Positions 47,557 to 58,411 of a stretch of 64,000 bases of DNA are shown here, piece after piece. The first letter of the stretch is position 1, and each line of letters starts with the position of its first letter. Made by a program: the position numbers and the translations under genes. Source of the stretch: Rutidosis leptorrhynchoides (lineage: Eukaryota > Streptophyta > Magnoliopsida > Asterales > Asteraceae); the NCBI RefSeq assembly GCF_046630445.1, contig NC_092335.1:315938501-316002500 (forward strand), given 5' to 3'. Below the pieces are notes generated by a model. That model was not told where the DNA came from. It was given only the letters and a program-made list of their open reading frames with translations, and did not search any database.

Positions 47557-48234
47557 TTATGTAGAACGATTCGTAGAACGATTCGTAGAACGATCATTAT
47601 GCTTGAGGTATAGATTGCGAGGTTGAGATGTGTGGTGATTTGTTGTTGTTGGTACTGGTTTTGCTGCTGGTGCTGCTGATGGTGATACTGTTGCTGTCAG
47701 TGCTACAAGTGTTGTTGGTGCTGAGGTTGATGATGATGTTGGTGTAGTAAATATAGCTTGTAGATCATGCACCATTCTTGTCAAGTTTTCTATCCTACCC
47801 TCTATCATTTTTATCCATCCACTCATCTGATTCGATAGATCTTGATTATCAATTCGAAGTTCCCTAACTTCTTCTAATATTCCCCTTCGATTGGTATTCG
47901 GAAGTAGAGGTTAAATATTTTCTGAGATTGCAGTAACACGACCTTCAAGGTGAAAAACTTTAGCAAGAAGGGTGAATACAGTGTTGCGCATAGGTTCACC
48001 GGTGAGTACATCGTTTTCTCCGATGTTAGGAGGTAAGTTTGGTTCGCGGTAGGGCTCGCCTTCTTCATTTCTCCATCGAGTGAGTAAGTTTCGGACCCAC
48101 CCCCATCTCCTCCAGAAAGAAAAATAACTAAATGGTTGAGGCACTTCTGGTTCATTGACTTCGGAGTCTGCTTCAATATACATCTCGAAATCGCTTCCAG
48201 AACTAATGAAATCCAAGCTAGGTGTAGGATCCAT
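47557..48234 (-). mobile_element. Gag-like N-terminal coding remnant
   Basis: The frame at 48234-47911 starts MDPTPSLDFISSGSDFEMYI and continues with an acidic and aromatic stretch (FSYFSFWRRWGW). A second frame (47826-47557) has Ser/Thr/Ala/Pro-rich sequence after IEGRIENLTRMVHDLQ. Position just after the primer-binding site fits gag, but no zinc knuckle or Retrotrans_gag core is recognised. Fossil; function inferred from place only. Confidence 0.45.
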
Positions 48235-48614
48235 CTCTCACGATCGGTTAAAGGGTTTTGATATGAAATGATTTTCGAATATCGAATGATATCCTAATTA
48301 TATATATAATATCTATACATACATCCAAAGATCCCGTGAATTACGGAGAAAATTAAGGAAATGTGTCAAATAAAGTCTACAGTGACAGATACGCTAAGAT
48401 ATGAATTTATCTATACACTGTCTATGCAATAGAGGCAGTAAGACGTGTCTCGACTAAGAATGATAAGCAGGTAATTTTCAACACGAAATGATAAGCAAAA
48501 CTTTTGACATGCAGACGCGGTCGAAGTCCAGACTCACTAATGCATCCTAACGACTTATCAGTTATACACACTAATGTAGACCTGGTTCGCTAAGACCACC
48601 GCTCTGATACCAAC

Positions 48615-49723
48615 TGTAGAGACCCGTCCTAATCCATCTGGATGAAGTCCTTATCGATTACAAACGATTCACAACAGTTGATTACATCGCGAGGTATTTG
48701 ACCTCTATATATTACATTTTACAAACATTGCATTCGTTTTTGAAAAGACAATCTTTCATTACACCGAAAGTTGACGACATGCATACCATTTCATAATATA
48801 TCCAACCATAAATGACTTAATAATAATCTTGATGAACTCAACGACACGAATGCAACGTTTTTTGAAAAATGTCATGAATGACTCCAAGTAATATCTCTAT
48901 AATGAGCAAATGCACAGCGGAAGATTTCTTTAACACCTGAGAATAAACATGCTTAAAAGTGTCAACCAAAAGGTTGGTGAGTTCATTAATTTATCATAAT
49001 AATCATTTCAATTTTTTTTAATAGACCACAAGAATTTCATATTCCCATTTCTCATAAATAAACATCCCATACATAGAGATAAAAATCATTCATATGGATT
49101 GAACACCTGGTAACCGACATTCACAAATTGCATATAGAATATCCCCATCATTCCGGGATCCTCCTTCGGACATGATATGAATTTCGAAGTACTAAAGCAT
49201 CCGATACTTTGGATGGGGCTTGTTGGGCCCGATAGATCTATCTTTAGGATTCGCGTCAATTAGGGTGTCTGTTCCCTAATTCTTAGATTACCAGACTTAA
49301 TAAAAAGGGGTATATTCGATTTCAATAATTCAACCATATAATGTAGTTTCGATTACTTGTGTCTATTTCGTAAAACATTTATAAAAAAATTTGCGCATGT
49401 ATTCTCAGCCCAAAAATATAAAGGGTAAAAAGGCAAATGAAACTCACATAATGTATTTTGTAGTAAAAATACATATGACGTCATTGATTAAGTGCAAGGT
49501 TGGCCTCGGATTCAAGAACTTATCAATATTGAGATTCAATATTGCAGGAAAGGCACGTAGACGCAACAGAGATGATAAACACTAAATTGACCTCACGAGC
49601 ATACCCATGAACCATACCCATGACCTCCATAGCTATAACCCATAATTTCCTTAGCCCTATCCCACTCGAAAAAGCCGTCTTGAAATAATTTGTTCAAGAC
49701 CTCGCCGTAGTATTTTATGTATA

Positions 49724-49756
<33 letters not shown>

Positions 49757-51001
49757 GATAATATTAATAATAATAAGATTAATAATAATCTTAATATTAA
49801 TAATAATAATAATATAAATGTATCTATATATATTGAGAAGAGATCGAGAGGCAGTGATTGAAATGAATTGGATGAATGAGAAAAAATTGCAATTCGCTTG
49901 GTTTAAAAGAAGTTGAAGCTACCTACTACTTCCATAAGATTGCCGACACCCATTTTTACATATGTGTAATGATATAAGTTTATATATTATTTAATATATA
50001 ATATATTTAATCTTTAGAATTAATTAAATATTATATTATATTTACGCTCATGGTAAAAATATAATTTTTACAAAAATGACACGGACGTGGTCTCACGACT
50101 CGTGTACCACTTTCGGTTTTCCAAGCGCACTTACGTATGTTTAGAAAACTAGCCTTTTACGTTACGCGACGTGTACCTTTAAAAATAATTTGACTTATTT
50201 ATCAGTAAACTACTTTATGAAAAATGTATCTTATAAAATTTGAGCGTCGTGGTCATTTACTTCTATGAATCAGTGGCTCTTTGTTTACCAAAATATTTTA
50301 TTTTAAATTGAGACGTTTTATGACGAGGTTAAAATATATAGATGCATTTTTAGGAATATAAATTTGTATCCAAAATCTTTCATCTAACAATATAACATTT
50401 AGTTTTTCAAAACTATTTATTTTTCAAAGTTTATTTTTATTTTATTTAGGAAAGTAGTTTAGCGCGTAACATTTTTCTTTTTAAGAATTTAAATGGATAC
50501 AAGTACTAATCGTTTTTAAATATCAATTGCGTCACTATACGGGTGTTACTACCGTATACTTAATTTGAATACATATATATTTAATGAATACATTTTAAAT
50601 ACACGTTACAACCAATATTTCAACTTACGTTTATTTATTCAAAGACAGTTTAGATAGACAAGTCCTGTTATATGAAAAAGTGTTTTCGTACAGTTGAAAA
50701 CTACATCAATTGATTACTATGGAATTCCATCGACAAACATATGGAACCAAATTACTAAATTGTAAAGTATTTATACTTAATATTTCGTTAACGTTATCAA
50801 GTTATAATATATACGCGTATTCATATATAATCATTTACGCTCGTTTAATGGTTCGTGAATCATTGAAATTTGGTCGAGGTTAAATGAATGTATGAACATA
50901 GTTTAAAATTCTTGAGATTTAACTTATCAAACTTTTCTTACCGTGTCGGAATGATATAAAGATACAGTTTAAATTTGGTCGAAAATTTTCGGGTCGTCAC
51001 A
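48615..51001 (-). repeat. 5' LTR of the element 41965-51001
   Basis: 2387 bp. Sense orientation starts at 51001 (TGTGACGACCCGAAAATTTTC) and ends at 48615. Contains the same microsatellite and core block as the other LTR. Confidence 0.9.
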
Positions 51002-51327
51002 AATCCTGCTGAAATACAACATCAATTAAATGGTAAAGACCTATGTATTGCAGATAGTAGTAACATACACACTATGATCAAATCTAAAAAATATTTCATT
51101 GATTTAAATCAAATGAAGGAATTATAAATACTATATCAGCTCTTGCAAACTTGATATAAGGGACGAAAAAGGCAAAATTTCATATTACCAAATGGTACGA
51201 TTTTTTGGTAAACAATGTCTTGTTTTCTCCCAAATCAAAGAGAAATTTGTTAAGTTTCTCTGATATATATCATAATGGATATGATTATCAGTCAATGATA
51301 ATCGAAAATGAGAAATATCTATGTAGC

Positions 51328-51675
51328 ACCGAAAAGCGCATATGATAAAAAGCGCATATGATAAAAAGCGCATATGATGAAAAGTGCAGCGCATAGGATT
51401 AAAAGCGCATATGATAAACAGCGCATATAATGAAAAGCGCAGCACATATGATTAAAAGCGCATATGATAAAAAGCGCATATGATGAAAAGCGCATCGCAT
51501 ATAATTAAAAGCGCATATAATGAAAAGTGCATATGACGAAAAGCGCAGCACATATGATTAAAAGCGCATATGGTGAAAATGATATATGATGAAAAGCACA
51601 TATGGTGATTAATGAAAATCACATATGGTGATTAATGAAAAGCACATATGGCGATTAATGAAAAGCACATTGAGA
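51328..51675 (+). repeat. AAAAGCGCATATGATG minisatellite in the Copia element
   Basis: About twenty degenerate copies of a 14-19 bp unit built on AAAAGCGCATATGATG, shading into GTGATTAATGAAAAGCACAT at the right end. It lies between gag and integrase sequence. Confidence 0.9.
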
Positions 51676-51679
51676 AATA

Positions 51680-52395
51680 GTCACCAATGTTTCTTGAAAG
51701 AATTCAAGGGTATATATATGGACCAATTCATCCATCATGTGGACCATTTTTCTAATAGACGCATCTAACGCATGGTCTCACGTTTGTGTGTTATCAAGCC
51801 GTAATATGGCATTTGCAAAGTTTCTTGTACAAATTATTAAATTAAGAACACATTATTCTGATTACACCATTAAAAGGATGAGACTTGATAATGCTGGTGA
51901 GTTAACATCTCAAGCTTTTAATGATTATTATATGTCTATAAGGATTGTTGTTGAACATCCAGTTGCTCATGTGCATACACAAAATTGGTTTAGCTGAATC
52001 AATAGATAAACGCTTACAGCTAATAACTAGACAATTAGAAATGAGTACAAAACTCTCAATATTTATATGGGGACATGTAAATTTACATGATGTGACATTA
52101 ATTCGCATTAAATCAAGTGCAAGTTATAAATATTCTCCATTACCAACTTAATTTTGGTGGAGACCAAATATTTTCCATCTTAGAACATTTGGTTGTGCAG
52201 TGTATTTTTAATTGAACAACCACAACAAATGGTTCCTCAAAGAAGGATTAAAATATATGTTAGATATGAAACATCTTCAATCATAAGATATATTGAACCC
52301 ATGACGGGTGATGTTTTTACAGCAAGTTTTGTCGATTGTCACTTTAATGAAACATTGTTCCCTATATTAGGGGGAGAAATGAAATATAAATAAAA
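51680..52395 (+). mobile_element. Copia integrase remnant
   Basis: Frames read as the Copia integrase core and the following region: LIDASNAWSHVCVLSSRNMA, KRMRLDNAGELTSQAFNDYY, VEHPVAHVHTQN, then FGCAVYF and MTGDVFTASFVDCHFNETLF. Fossil with several breaks. Confidence 0.8.
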
Positions 52396-52559
52396 TGATG
52401 TTTCATGGTGTGAACATCAATTAAGGAATATTGATCATCGCACAAAAGAATGCGAAAAGAAAGTTCAAATATAATGCATATGCAAGAACTTGCAAATTAA
52501 TTACTTTATGCATTTAAAGATACAAAAAATAAGTGACTAAATCATATAAATACCAGCAG

Positions 52560-53900
52560 TAAATGCTTCAGCTAGAATTGAAATTACAAAAGCTGGCAAT
52601 AATGTCACTCATGAGTCTTTGCTACGGCAGAAACGTGGGAGACCAATTGGTTCCAAAGATAAAAATCCTAAAAAAAAAAAACAGCTGATAATGAGGTAAA
52701 AGAAAGTGTTCAACAAGAACCACAAATCAATACTCCTTCTGCAGAGGATATTGATAAATGTAAATACATAAATTGCAATAAATTATGCAATATTATGAAA
52801 CTGAAATGAAATGAAAAATCTTGATGAGATATTTTCATATAATGTTACAATGACATCATGAATAAAGATGATGATCTGGAACCAAAATCTGTCATTGAAT
52901 ATCAAAATAGACGTGATCGAACTCAACGAAAAGGAGCAATACGAGCTGAATTAGAATCGCTCAATAAAAGAAAAGTTTTTGGATCAATCGTTATCACTTT
53001 TAAAGATGTGAAACAATGGGATACAAATGAATTTTTATCCGAAAAGAAATGTGCAAATGAAGTTACAAGGCAAAACTAGACTTGTAACTCAAGATTTCCC
53101 ACAAAGACCAGAAATGAATTAGGAGAAAAACTTATCCTCCTATAATGAATATAATTACTTATTAGATACTTAATCAACCTGGTAGTTATTTAAATGCATC
53201 TCATGGATGTTGTTACTACTTATCTGTATGGATCACTTAATAGTGATATATATATATGAATATACCTGAAGGGTTAAGGTATCATAAGCATCTAATGCAA
53301 AACCCAAGGGAATATATTCCATTAAATCACAAAGATTTCTAAATGGGTTTATACAATCGGGACGTATGTGGTATAATCGATTAAATTACTACTTGATAAG
53401 AAAAGGGTATACATATAAACTTATTTGCACGTGTGTTTTATAAAAACAATGTTCGGATATGTGATTATAGCTGTTTATATCAATTATCTTAAATAAAGAA
53501 ATCTATGAAGCCATTCAACTTCTAAAGAAAGATTTAAAAAAAAAAAAAAAATCAAGTATTACGTTGATTTACATATTGAGCATATAACTAATAACTTACT
53601 TATACATCAAACAACTTATACAGAAAAGATTTTAAAATATTTTAATATGGACAAGACAAAAACCATTAAGTACTCATATGGTTGTTAGATCTTAATATTG
53701 ATACTAATCCATTTCATCCTCTAGAAGATCATGAAGATCTTCTTGGTTCAGAAGTTCCATATTTTAGTGCAATTGGGGCTCTTATGTATCTTACAAATTA
53801 TACAAGATCTAACATTTCTTTTGCAGTTAATTTGTTGACAAGGTTCAGCTCAGCCCCTACCAAAAGACATTGGAATGGGATCAAACAAATAGTTTGATAC
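52560..53900 (+). mobile_element. Copia linker and reverse-transcriptase remnant
   Basis: RQKRGRPIGSKDKNP near 52628-52671 is the usual linker before the reverse transcriptase. SVIEYQNRRDRTQRKGAIRA near 52900, PFHPLEDHEDLLGSEVPYFS near 53710, and GALMYLTNYTRSNISFAVNL at 53776-53835 are reverse-transcriptase and connection motifs of Ty1/Copia. Much of the middle is unreadable. Fossil with many breaks. Confidence 0.75.
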
Positions 53901-53934
53901 CTTCGGAGAACTGCTGATTTATAATTATTTTATT

Positions 53935-54275
53935 CTAACAACTCGAAACAAGATTTGTTTGGTTATACAGATGCAGATTATTTATCTGATCTACATAAAG
54001 CTAAATCTCAAACTGGATATGTATTCCTAAATGGAGGCACCGCAATATCATGACGTTCTCAAAACAAAAACTTGTTGCAACATCATCAAATCCTGCCAAA
54101 GTGATTGCATTACATGAAGCTACTCAGGAATGATTTTAGTTAAGATCAATGATACAAATCATTATTGATTCTTGTGGACTAGAACGCTATAAAAGCCCAA
54201 CAACTATCTATGAAGATAATACAGCTTACATAGTACAAATGAAAGAAGAGTATCAAAAATGACAGAACAAAACAT
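53935..54275 (+). mobile_element. Copia RNase H remnant
   Basis: LFGYTDADYLSDLHKAKSQT at 53959-54018 and GYVF after it, then TIYEDNTAYIVQMKEE near 54205-54250, are the RNase H end of a Copia polyprotein. At about 54276 the match breaks and a PABP-like segment begins. The Copia frame returns at about 54492. Confidence 0.75.
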
Positions 54276-54491
54276 AAATGCTGACGAGGCGCTAAAGCTA
54301 TAAACGGTCTTAACGGTCATAAGTTTGATGGAAAAGAATGGTATACTGGTAAGGCTCAGAAAAAGACTGAAAGGGAATAGGAATTGAAACAACAGTTTGA
54401 GCAAACCATGAAGGAGACTGTAGACAAATCACATGGGCCAAACTTGTACATAAAAGATTTAGATGATTCAGTTTCAGATGAAAACCTCAGA
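54276..54491 (+). pseudogene. Captured fragment of a host poly(A)-binding protein (PABP) gene
   Basis: The plus strand reads as plant PABP from the end of RRM2 to the start of RRM3: AINGLNGHKFDGKEW, GKAQKKTERE, LKQQFEQTMKETVDK, NLYIKDLDDSVSDENLR. Cytosolic PABP binds poly(A) tails through four RRMs; only this segment of about 72 codons is present. It is embedded in the Copia element between its RNase H end and its last coding block (FFSYTQDLVKDNQIK). No intron is obvious within it. Non-functional, no longer open. Whether it came from a spliced transcript cannot be told from the window. Confidence 0.85.
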
Positions 54492-54660
54492 TTCTTCTCA
54501 TATACTCAAGATCTCGTAAAAGACAACCAGATTAAAATGAGATACGTTCAATCAACAACTCTGTTGATCTTTATACCAAAGCACTGTCAATCGCTGTTTT
54601 CAAAACATACGTTCACAATATTGGCATGAGGCAAGTTCAAAAGATGTGACGACTCAGCGT
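54492..54660 (+). mobile_element. Last coding block of the Copia polyprotein
   Basis: FFSYTQDLVKDNQIKMRYVQ, then the typical end of Copia RNase H regions including TKALSIAVFK and VHNIGMRQVQ in its frames. Followed by the polypurine tract (54791-54800) and right LTR. Fossil. Confidence 0.75.
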
Positions 54661-54800
54661 TATCTACTTGAGGGGGAGTCAACTCTATGCTGCACTCTTT
54701 TTCTCTTAGCTAAAGTTTTATCCCACTGGATTTTCTTTAGCAAGGTTTTTAACGAGGCAGTATTAATTGCTCTTTAAAAAAATTACCATCCAAGGGGGAG

Positions 54801-55047
54801 TGTTGTAAATTTAGTAGTTAAATATGGATGGTAATTAGTCAAATATGGATAGTAAAATTTGTACTATATATATATGTGCATAATGTAAGTTACAAAAACA
54901 CACATATACATTAAATACATCACACCTCTCTTCAACCTCTTTCTCTCCTATATCTTCTACAACACATCTCTATTTTATTGGTTCTTTCAATTTGAATATA
55001 TTGAACCAGGCCACTAAAGGTAGTTATAAACCTACTGAAATATAACA
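54801..55047 (+). repeat. Right LTR of the Copia element
   Basis: 247 bp, TGTTGTAAATTTAG...ATATAACA, differing from 39690-39934 at about three sites by eye. Confidence 0.9.
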
Positions 55048-55052
55048 CGTAG

Positions 55053-55889
55053 TTTATTTATTATTATTTTTTTAATTTTTTAATAAAAACATAAAATTAA
55101 ATTAAAATAGAATAATAATCGTATTTTGAGTAATAATTGATTATAACCAATCACATTTTAATTGACAAGATTCTACGATCTATTTCATACTACTATTATT
55201 ATTTTAAATTAGTCCTCCATTCGTCTCATTTTTAATAATTATCATCCATTCGTCTCATTTATAACTATTCAATATTCGTTTTGTCAAACTAATTGTTGAT
55301 ATTTATAAATAGAAAAAAAAAAAACTTAAATGATAGGTTCTATCATATCTTTAATGTATGGGTTTTGATTTTTGATAAATCCACTTTATTGTGCATTAGA
55401 CAATTGTATACTACAAATAGTTAATGCATAATTATAGTGAATTTATCATAAATCAAAGTGAAAATATCACCTCCGTTAATGTATGTATGTAATAATAAAA
55501 TAATTAATAAAAAGTAACAAGTAAATACTAGTAAATGAAAATTTCTAAGAGGTGATCTAGTCGTTGAGTCCTTGAAAATCTTCAAAGGAGACTCCAATTC
55601 ATTTCTTACTAACTTTGAGGTCTTGCATTTAAAAAAAAAACATAGTAAAAGAAAACTTTTCAATTTTTTTTTCTTTTCTTACCGTTGAGTGAATTAATGT
55701 ATAGTTTTTTTTCTACTTAAAACTTGAAATTTGTAAAGTCTGTATTAAAATACTTTACAAAAATCTATTGATACTTTAAAATATTATATATTACAATAAC
55801 TTGGAAGCATATTTACATTTCTATAAAATGATAGATGTATAAATTACCTACAAATGCATTAATATTAATGCATCTACCAACTATGTTAA
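55053..55889. other. AT-rich intergenic DNA, nothing recognised
   Basis: Low-complexity AT-rich sequence, probably the displaced upstream flank of the DUF1279 gene. A 21-bp near-palindrome, AATGCATTAATATTAATGCA, lies at about 55853-55873. No gene, LTR or RNA gene recognised. Confidence 0.4.
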
Positions 55890-56422
55890 CATAGAAGATG
55901 AAGGGTCTGCTAACGTGGGTATTGGGGAACGTTCCAACATTAATGATTATGTGGCAGAAACTGCAGAAGGCTGTTTTGAAAAAATGATGAGTCCCAAGGA
56001 AAAGCGTGATGTGTGTAGCCCTAATTTCAACCCTCAAACTTCCTGTAACGGTTTGGAAAAAGCAAGGGACCCACTGGATAATTTTGTTACGGTTGGGCTG
56101 GGACTGTCGGATGATGGGCCAGAAAGCCCAATGCGTAAAAAAACCACAACTTCAAATGAAGATGGGCCTTTTTTGAATGAACACGCTACTGAGCAAAATC
56201 AATCTGGGTTTGAACACTTAGCTGAAGTTTTAAAAGGTGTAGATAAGGGGGTGGCTGCACCTGATGTGTCGAATGAGAGAGATCATGAGGATAATCAAAT
56301 AAATAACTCCAACACAGATAGGCACAACAAAAAGAAAGGGGGGACAGAAGTCGAGGAAACAATTGAACTAAGGAGAAATAATCGAAACTCAAAAGAAAAG
56401 GAGGTGAATGATAGTTGTGTAC
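55890..56422 (+). mobile_element. Possible LINE ORF1 fragment (hinge region)
   Basis: An open stretch, mostly hydrophilic: FEKMMSPKEKRDVCSPNFNP, DPLDNFVTVGLGLSDDGPES, then a charged Asn/Lys/Glu-rich end (HNKKKGGTEVEETIELRRNN). Composition and the DGPES/GFEHLAEVLK style resemble the linker of plant L1 ORF1 proteins, but there is no RRM or zinc knuckle to prove it. It ends at the Athila LTR at 56423. It could equally be a fragment of another element or of an unknown gene. Confidence 0.35.
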
Positions 56423-56887
56423 TGATAATGCTAAAAACGAACATATATTTCATAGCATTATTCCTCAAGAAAGACAAGCTTTTAGTTGCAATTGTCCTAT
56501 TTACAAGTGATATTCGTTTAAATAATAAAAGGTGAAGACAAAAGGCAGATTCGACGAATTGAAGACACAAACGACCAAAAAGCTCAAAAGTACAAAAGAC
56601 AATCAAAGAGGTTCCAATTATTGATAAGAAACGTCTCGAAATTACAAGAGTACAAGATTCAAAACGTAAAGTACAAGATATTAAATTGTACACAAGGACG
56701 TTCGAAAATCCGGGACCAGGACCAGAGTCAACTCTCAACGCTCGACGCAACGGACTAAAAATTACAAGTCAACTATGCACATGAATATAATATAATATAT
56801 AATTAATTCTTAAAATTAATATATATATTATAATATATTTAAAAATCGTCGGCAAACAAAGAGCCAAAGTTGGGTGAGCTGTAAAAA

Positions 56888-56938
56888 CAAACTCCGCGAC
56901 TCGCGGAGTTTGAAGGCAAAAAATGCCGCGAGTCGCGG
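56888..56938 (+). promoter_or_regulatory. Paired palindromes upstream of the LTR TATA box (copy 1)
   Basis: 56888-56912 is a perfect 12-bp-arm palindrome around a central C: arms CAAACTCCGCGA and TCGCGGAGTTTG. 56926-56938 repeats the core inverted (CCGCGA-G-TCGCGG). The TATA box TATAAAAG follows at 56961. Position suggests a promoter-linked element, or a transcribed hairpin if initiation is upstream. Confidence 0.65.
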
Positions 56939-56960
56939 AGCTTCCCTGGACTCAAATCCC

Positions 56961-56968
56961 TATAAAAG
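56961..56968 (+). promoter_or_regulatory. TATA box of Athila LTR copy 1
   Basis: TATAAAAG, 23 bp after the second palindrome. Equivalent box in LTR 2 at 62330. Confidence 0.55.
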
Positions 56969-58411
56969 CAAACGCAGTTTGATCGTAAAAATCATCATAA
57001 ATCAATCTCTCTCTCAATATATACGTTATATATATAATTATATTTTAATTTTAATTTTAATTTTAATTTCTAATAATAAGGGTATGTTAGCGAATGTTGT
57101 AAGGATGTAAGTCAAAATTCTGTCCGTGTAATGCTATGCTATTTTTAATCATTGTAAGTTATGTTCAACCTTTTTAATTTAATGTCTCGTAGCTAAGTTA
57201 TTATTATGCTTATTTAAATCGAAATAATCATGATGTTGGGCTAATTACTAAAATTGGGTAATTGGGCTTTGTACCATAATTGGGGTTTGGACAAAAGAAC
57301 GACACTTGTGAAAATTAGACTATGGGCTATTAATGGGCTTTATATTTGTTTAACTAAATGATAGTTTGTTAATTTTAATATAAAGATTTACAATTGGACG
57401 TCCCTATAAATAACCATATACACTCGATCGGATACGATGGGCGGGGTATTTATATGTATGAATAATCGTTCATTTAACCGGACACGGGAATGGATTAATA
57501 GTCACTAGAATTATTAAAACAGGGGTGAAATTATGTACAAGGACATTTGGCATAATTGTTAACAAAGTATTAAAACCTTGGGTTACACGCAGTCGATAAT
57601 CTGGTGTAATTATTAAACAAAGTATTAAAATCTTGTTACAGTTTAAGTCCCCAATTAGTTGGAATATTTAACTTCGGGTATAAGGATAATTTGACGAGGA
57701 CACTCGCACTTTATATTTATGACTGATGGACTGTTATGGACAAAAACCAGACGGACATATTAAATAATCCAGGACAAAGGACAATTAACCCATGGGCATA
57801 AAATTAAAATCAACACGTCAAACATCATGATTACGGAAGTTTAAATAAGCATAATTCTTTTATTTCATATTTAATTTCCTTTATTTTATATTTAATTGCA
57901 CTTCTAATTATCGCACTTTTTTTATTGTTATTGTATTTAATTGCACTTTTAATTATCGTACTTTTTATTATCGCAAGTTTATTTTATCGCACTTTTATTT
58001 ATCGCAATTTCATTATCGTTATTTACTTTACACTTTAAATTAAGTCTTTTATTTATTTAATATTTTACATTTGGTTTTAACTGCGGCTAAAGTTTTAAAA
58101 ATTGACAAACCGGTCATTAAACGGTAAAAACCCCCTTTATAATAATAATATTACTTTTATTTATATTTGTATTTTTATAAATTAAAACTAATATAGCGTT
58201 AAGCTTTGATTAAAAGATTCCATGTGGAACGAACCGGACTTACTAAAAACTACACTACTGTACGATTAGGTACACTGCCTATAAGTGTTGTAGCAAGGTT
58301 TAAGTATATCCATTCTATAAATAAATAAATATCTTGTGTAAAATTGTATCGTATTTAATAGTATTTCCTTGTAAAATATAAGCTATTTTATATACACCTC
58401 GCATAACATCA

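Larger units (their letters stand above)
44355..48614 (-). mobile_element. Interior of the element 41965-51001
   Basis: From the primer-binding site (48601-48614) leftward: a gag-like region (48234-47557), then about 3 kb with no long frame, an LTR-like module (46690-46910), a plus-strand membrane ORF relic (44780-44959), and a purine-rich tract next to the 3' LTR (AACGAGTAGGTAC in sense, 44355-44367). No pol. Confidence 0.75.
41965..51001 (-). mobile_element. Gypsy-like non-autonomous element, minus strand, TSD AATCC, looks complete at its ends
   Basis: Two LTRs of about 2.39 kb (48615-51001 is the 5' LTR, 41965-44354 the 3' LTR), nearly identical by eye, flanked by perfect AATCC (41960-41964, 51002-51006). 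LTR ends TGTGACGACCCG...GGTCTCTACA in sense orientation. A tRNA-Met primer-binding site, GTTGGTATCAGAGC in sense, at 48601-48614 sets the orientation. The 4.3-kb interior has a gag-like N-terminal stretch but no protease, reverse transcriptase or integrase that I can see. Young by LTR similarity, and non-autonomous. It is inserted in the Copia element between gag and integrase. Confidence 0.9.
39690..55047 (+). mobile_element. Ty1/Copia element, broken, containing a nested Gypsy-like element; near-duplicate TSD TGTAG/CGTAG
   Basis: Short LTRs (39690-39934 and 54801-55047) start TGTTGTAAATTTAGTAG and end ATATAACA, and differ at only a few sites. Flanks TGTAG (39685-39689) and CGTAG (55048-55052) look like one duplication with a single change. 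After the left LTR comes CGTTATCAGCACGAAG, the usual Copia primer-binding region. CAAGGGGGAG (54791-54800) is the polypurine tract. The coding order gag, integrase, reverse transcriptase, RNase H is that of Ty1/Copia. The coding region is heavily decayed, with many breaks, while the LTRs are still similar. Inside are the element at 41965-51001, a captured PABP fragment, and several tandem repeats. Confidence 0.9.
56423..58411 (+). repeat. LTR of the first Athila-type element
   Basis: 1989 bp; matches 61793-63779 closely. Contains paired CCGCGA palindromes (56888-56938) and a TATA box (56961-56968). Confidence 0.85.

Noticed and set aside
51328-51675. CRISPR-like or coding repeat with GCGCATATG
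   Set aside because: Unit length and spacing are irregular with units directly abutting; a degenerate minisatellite.
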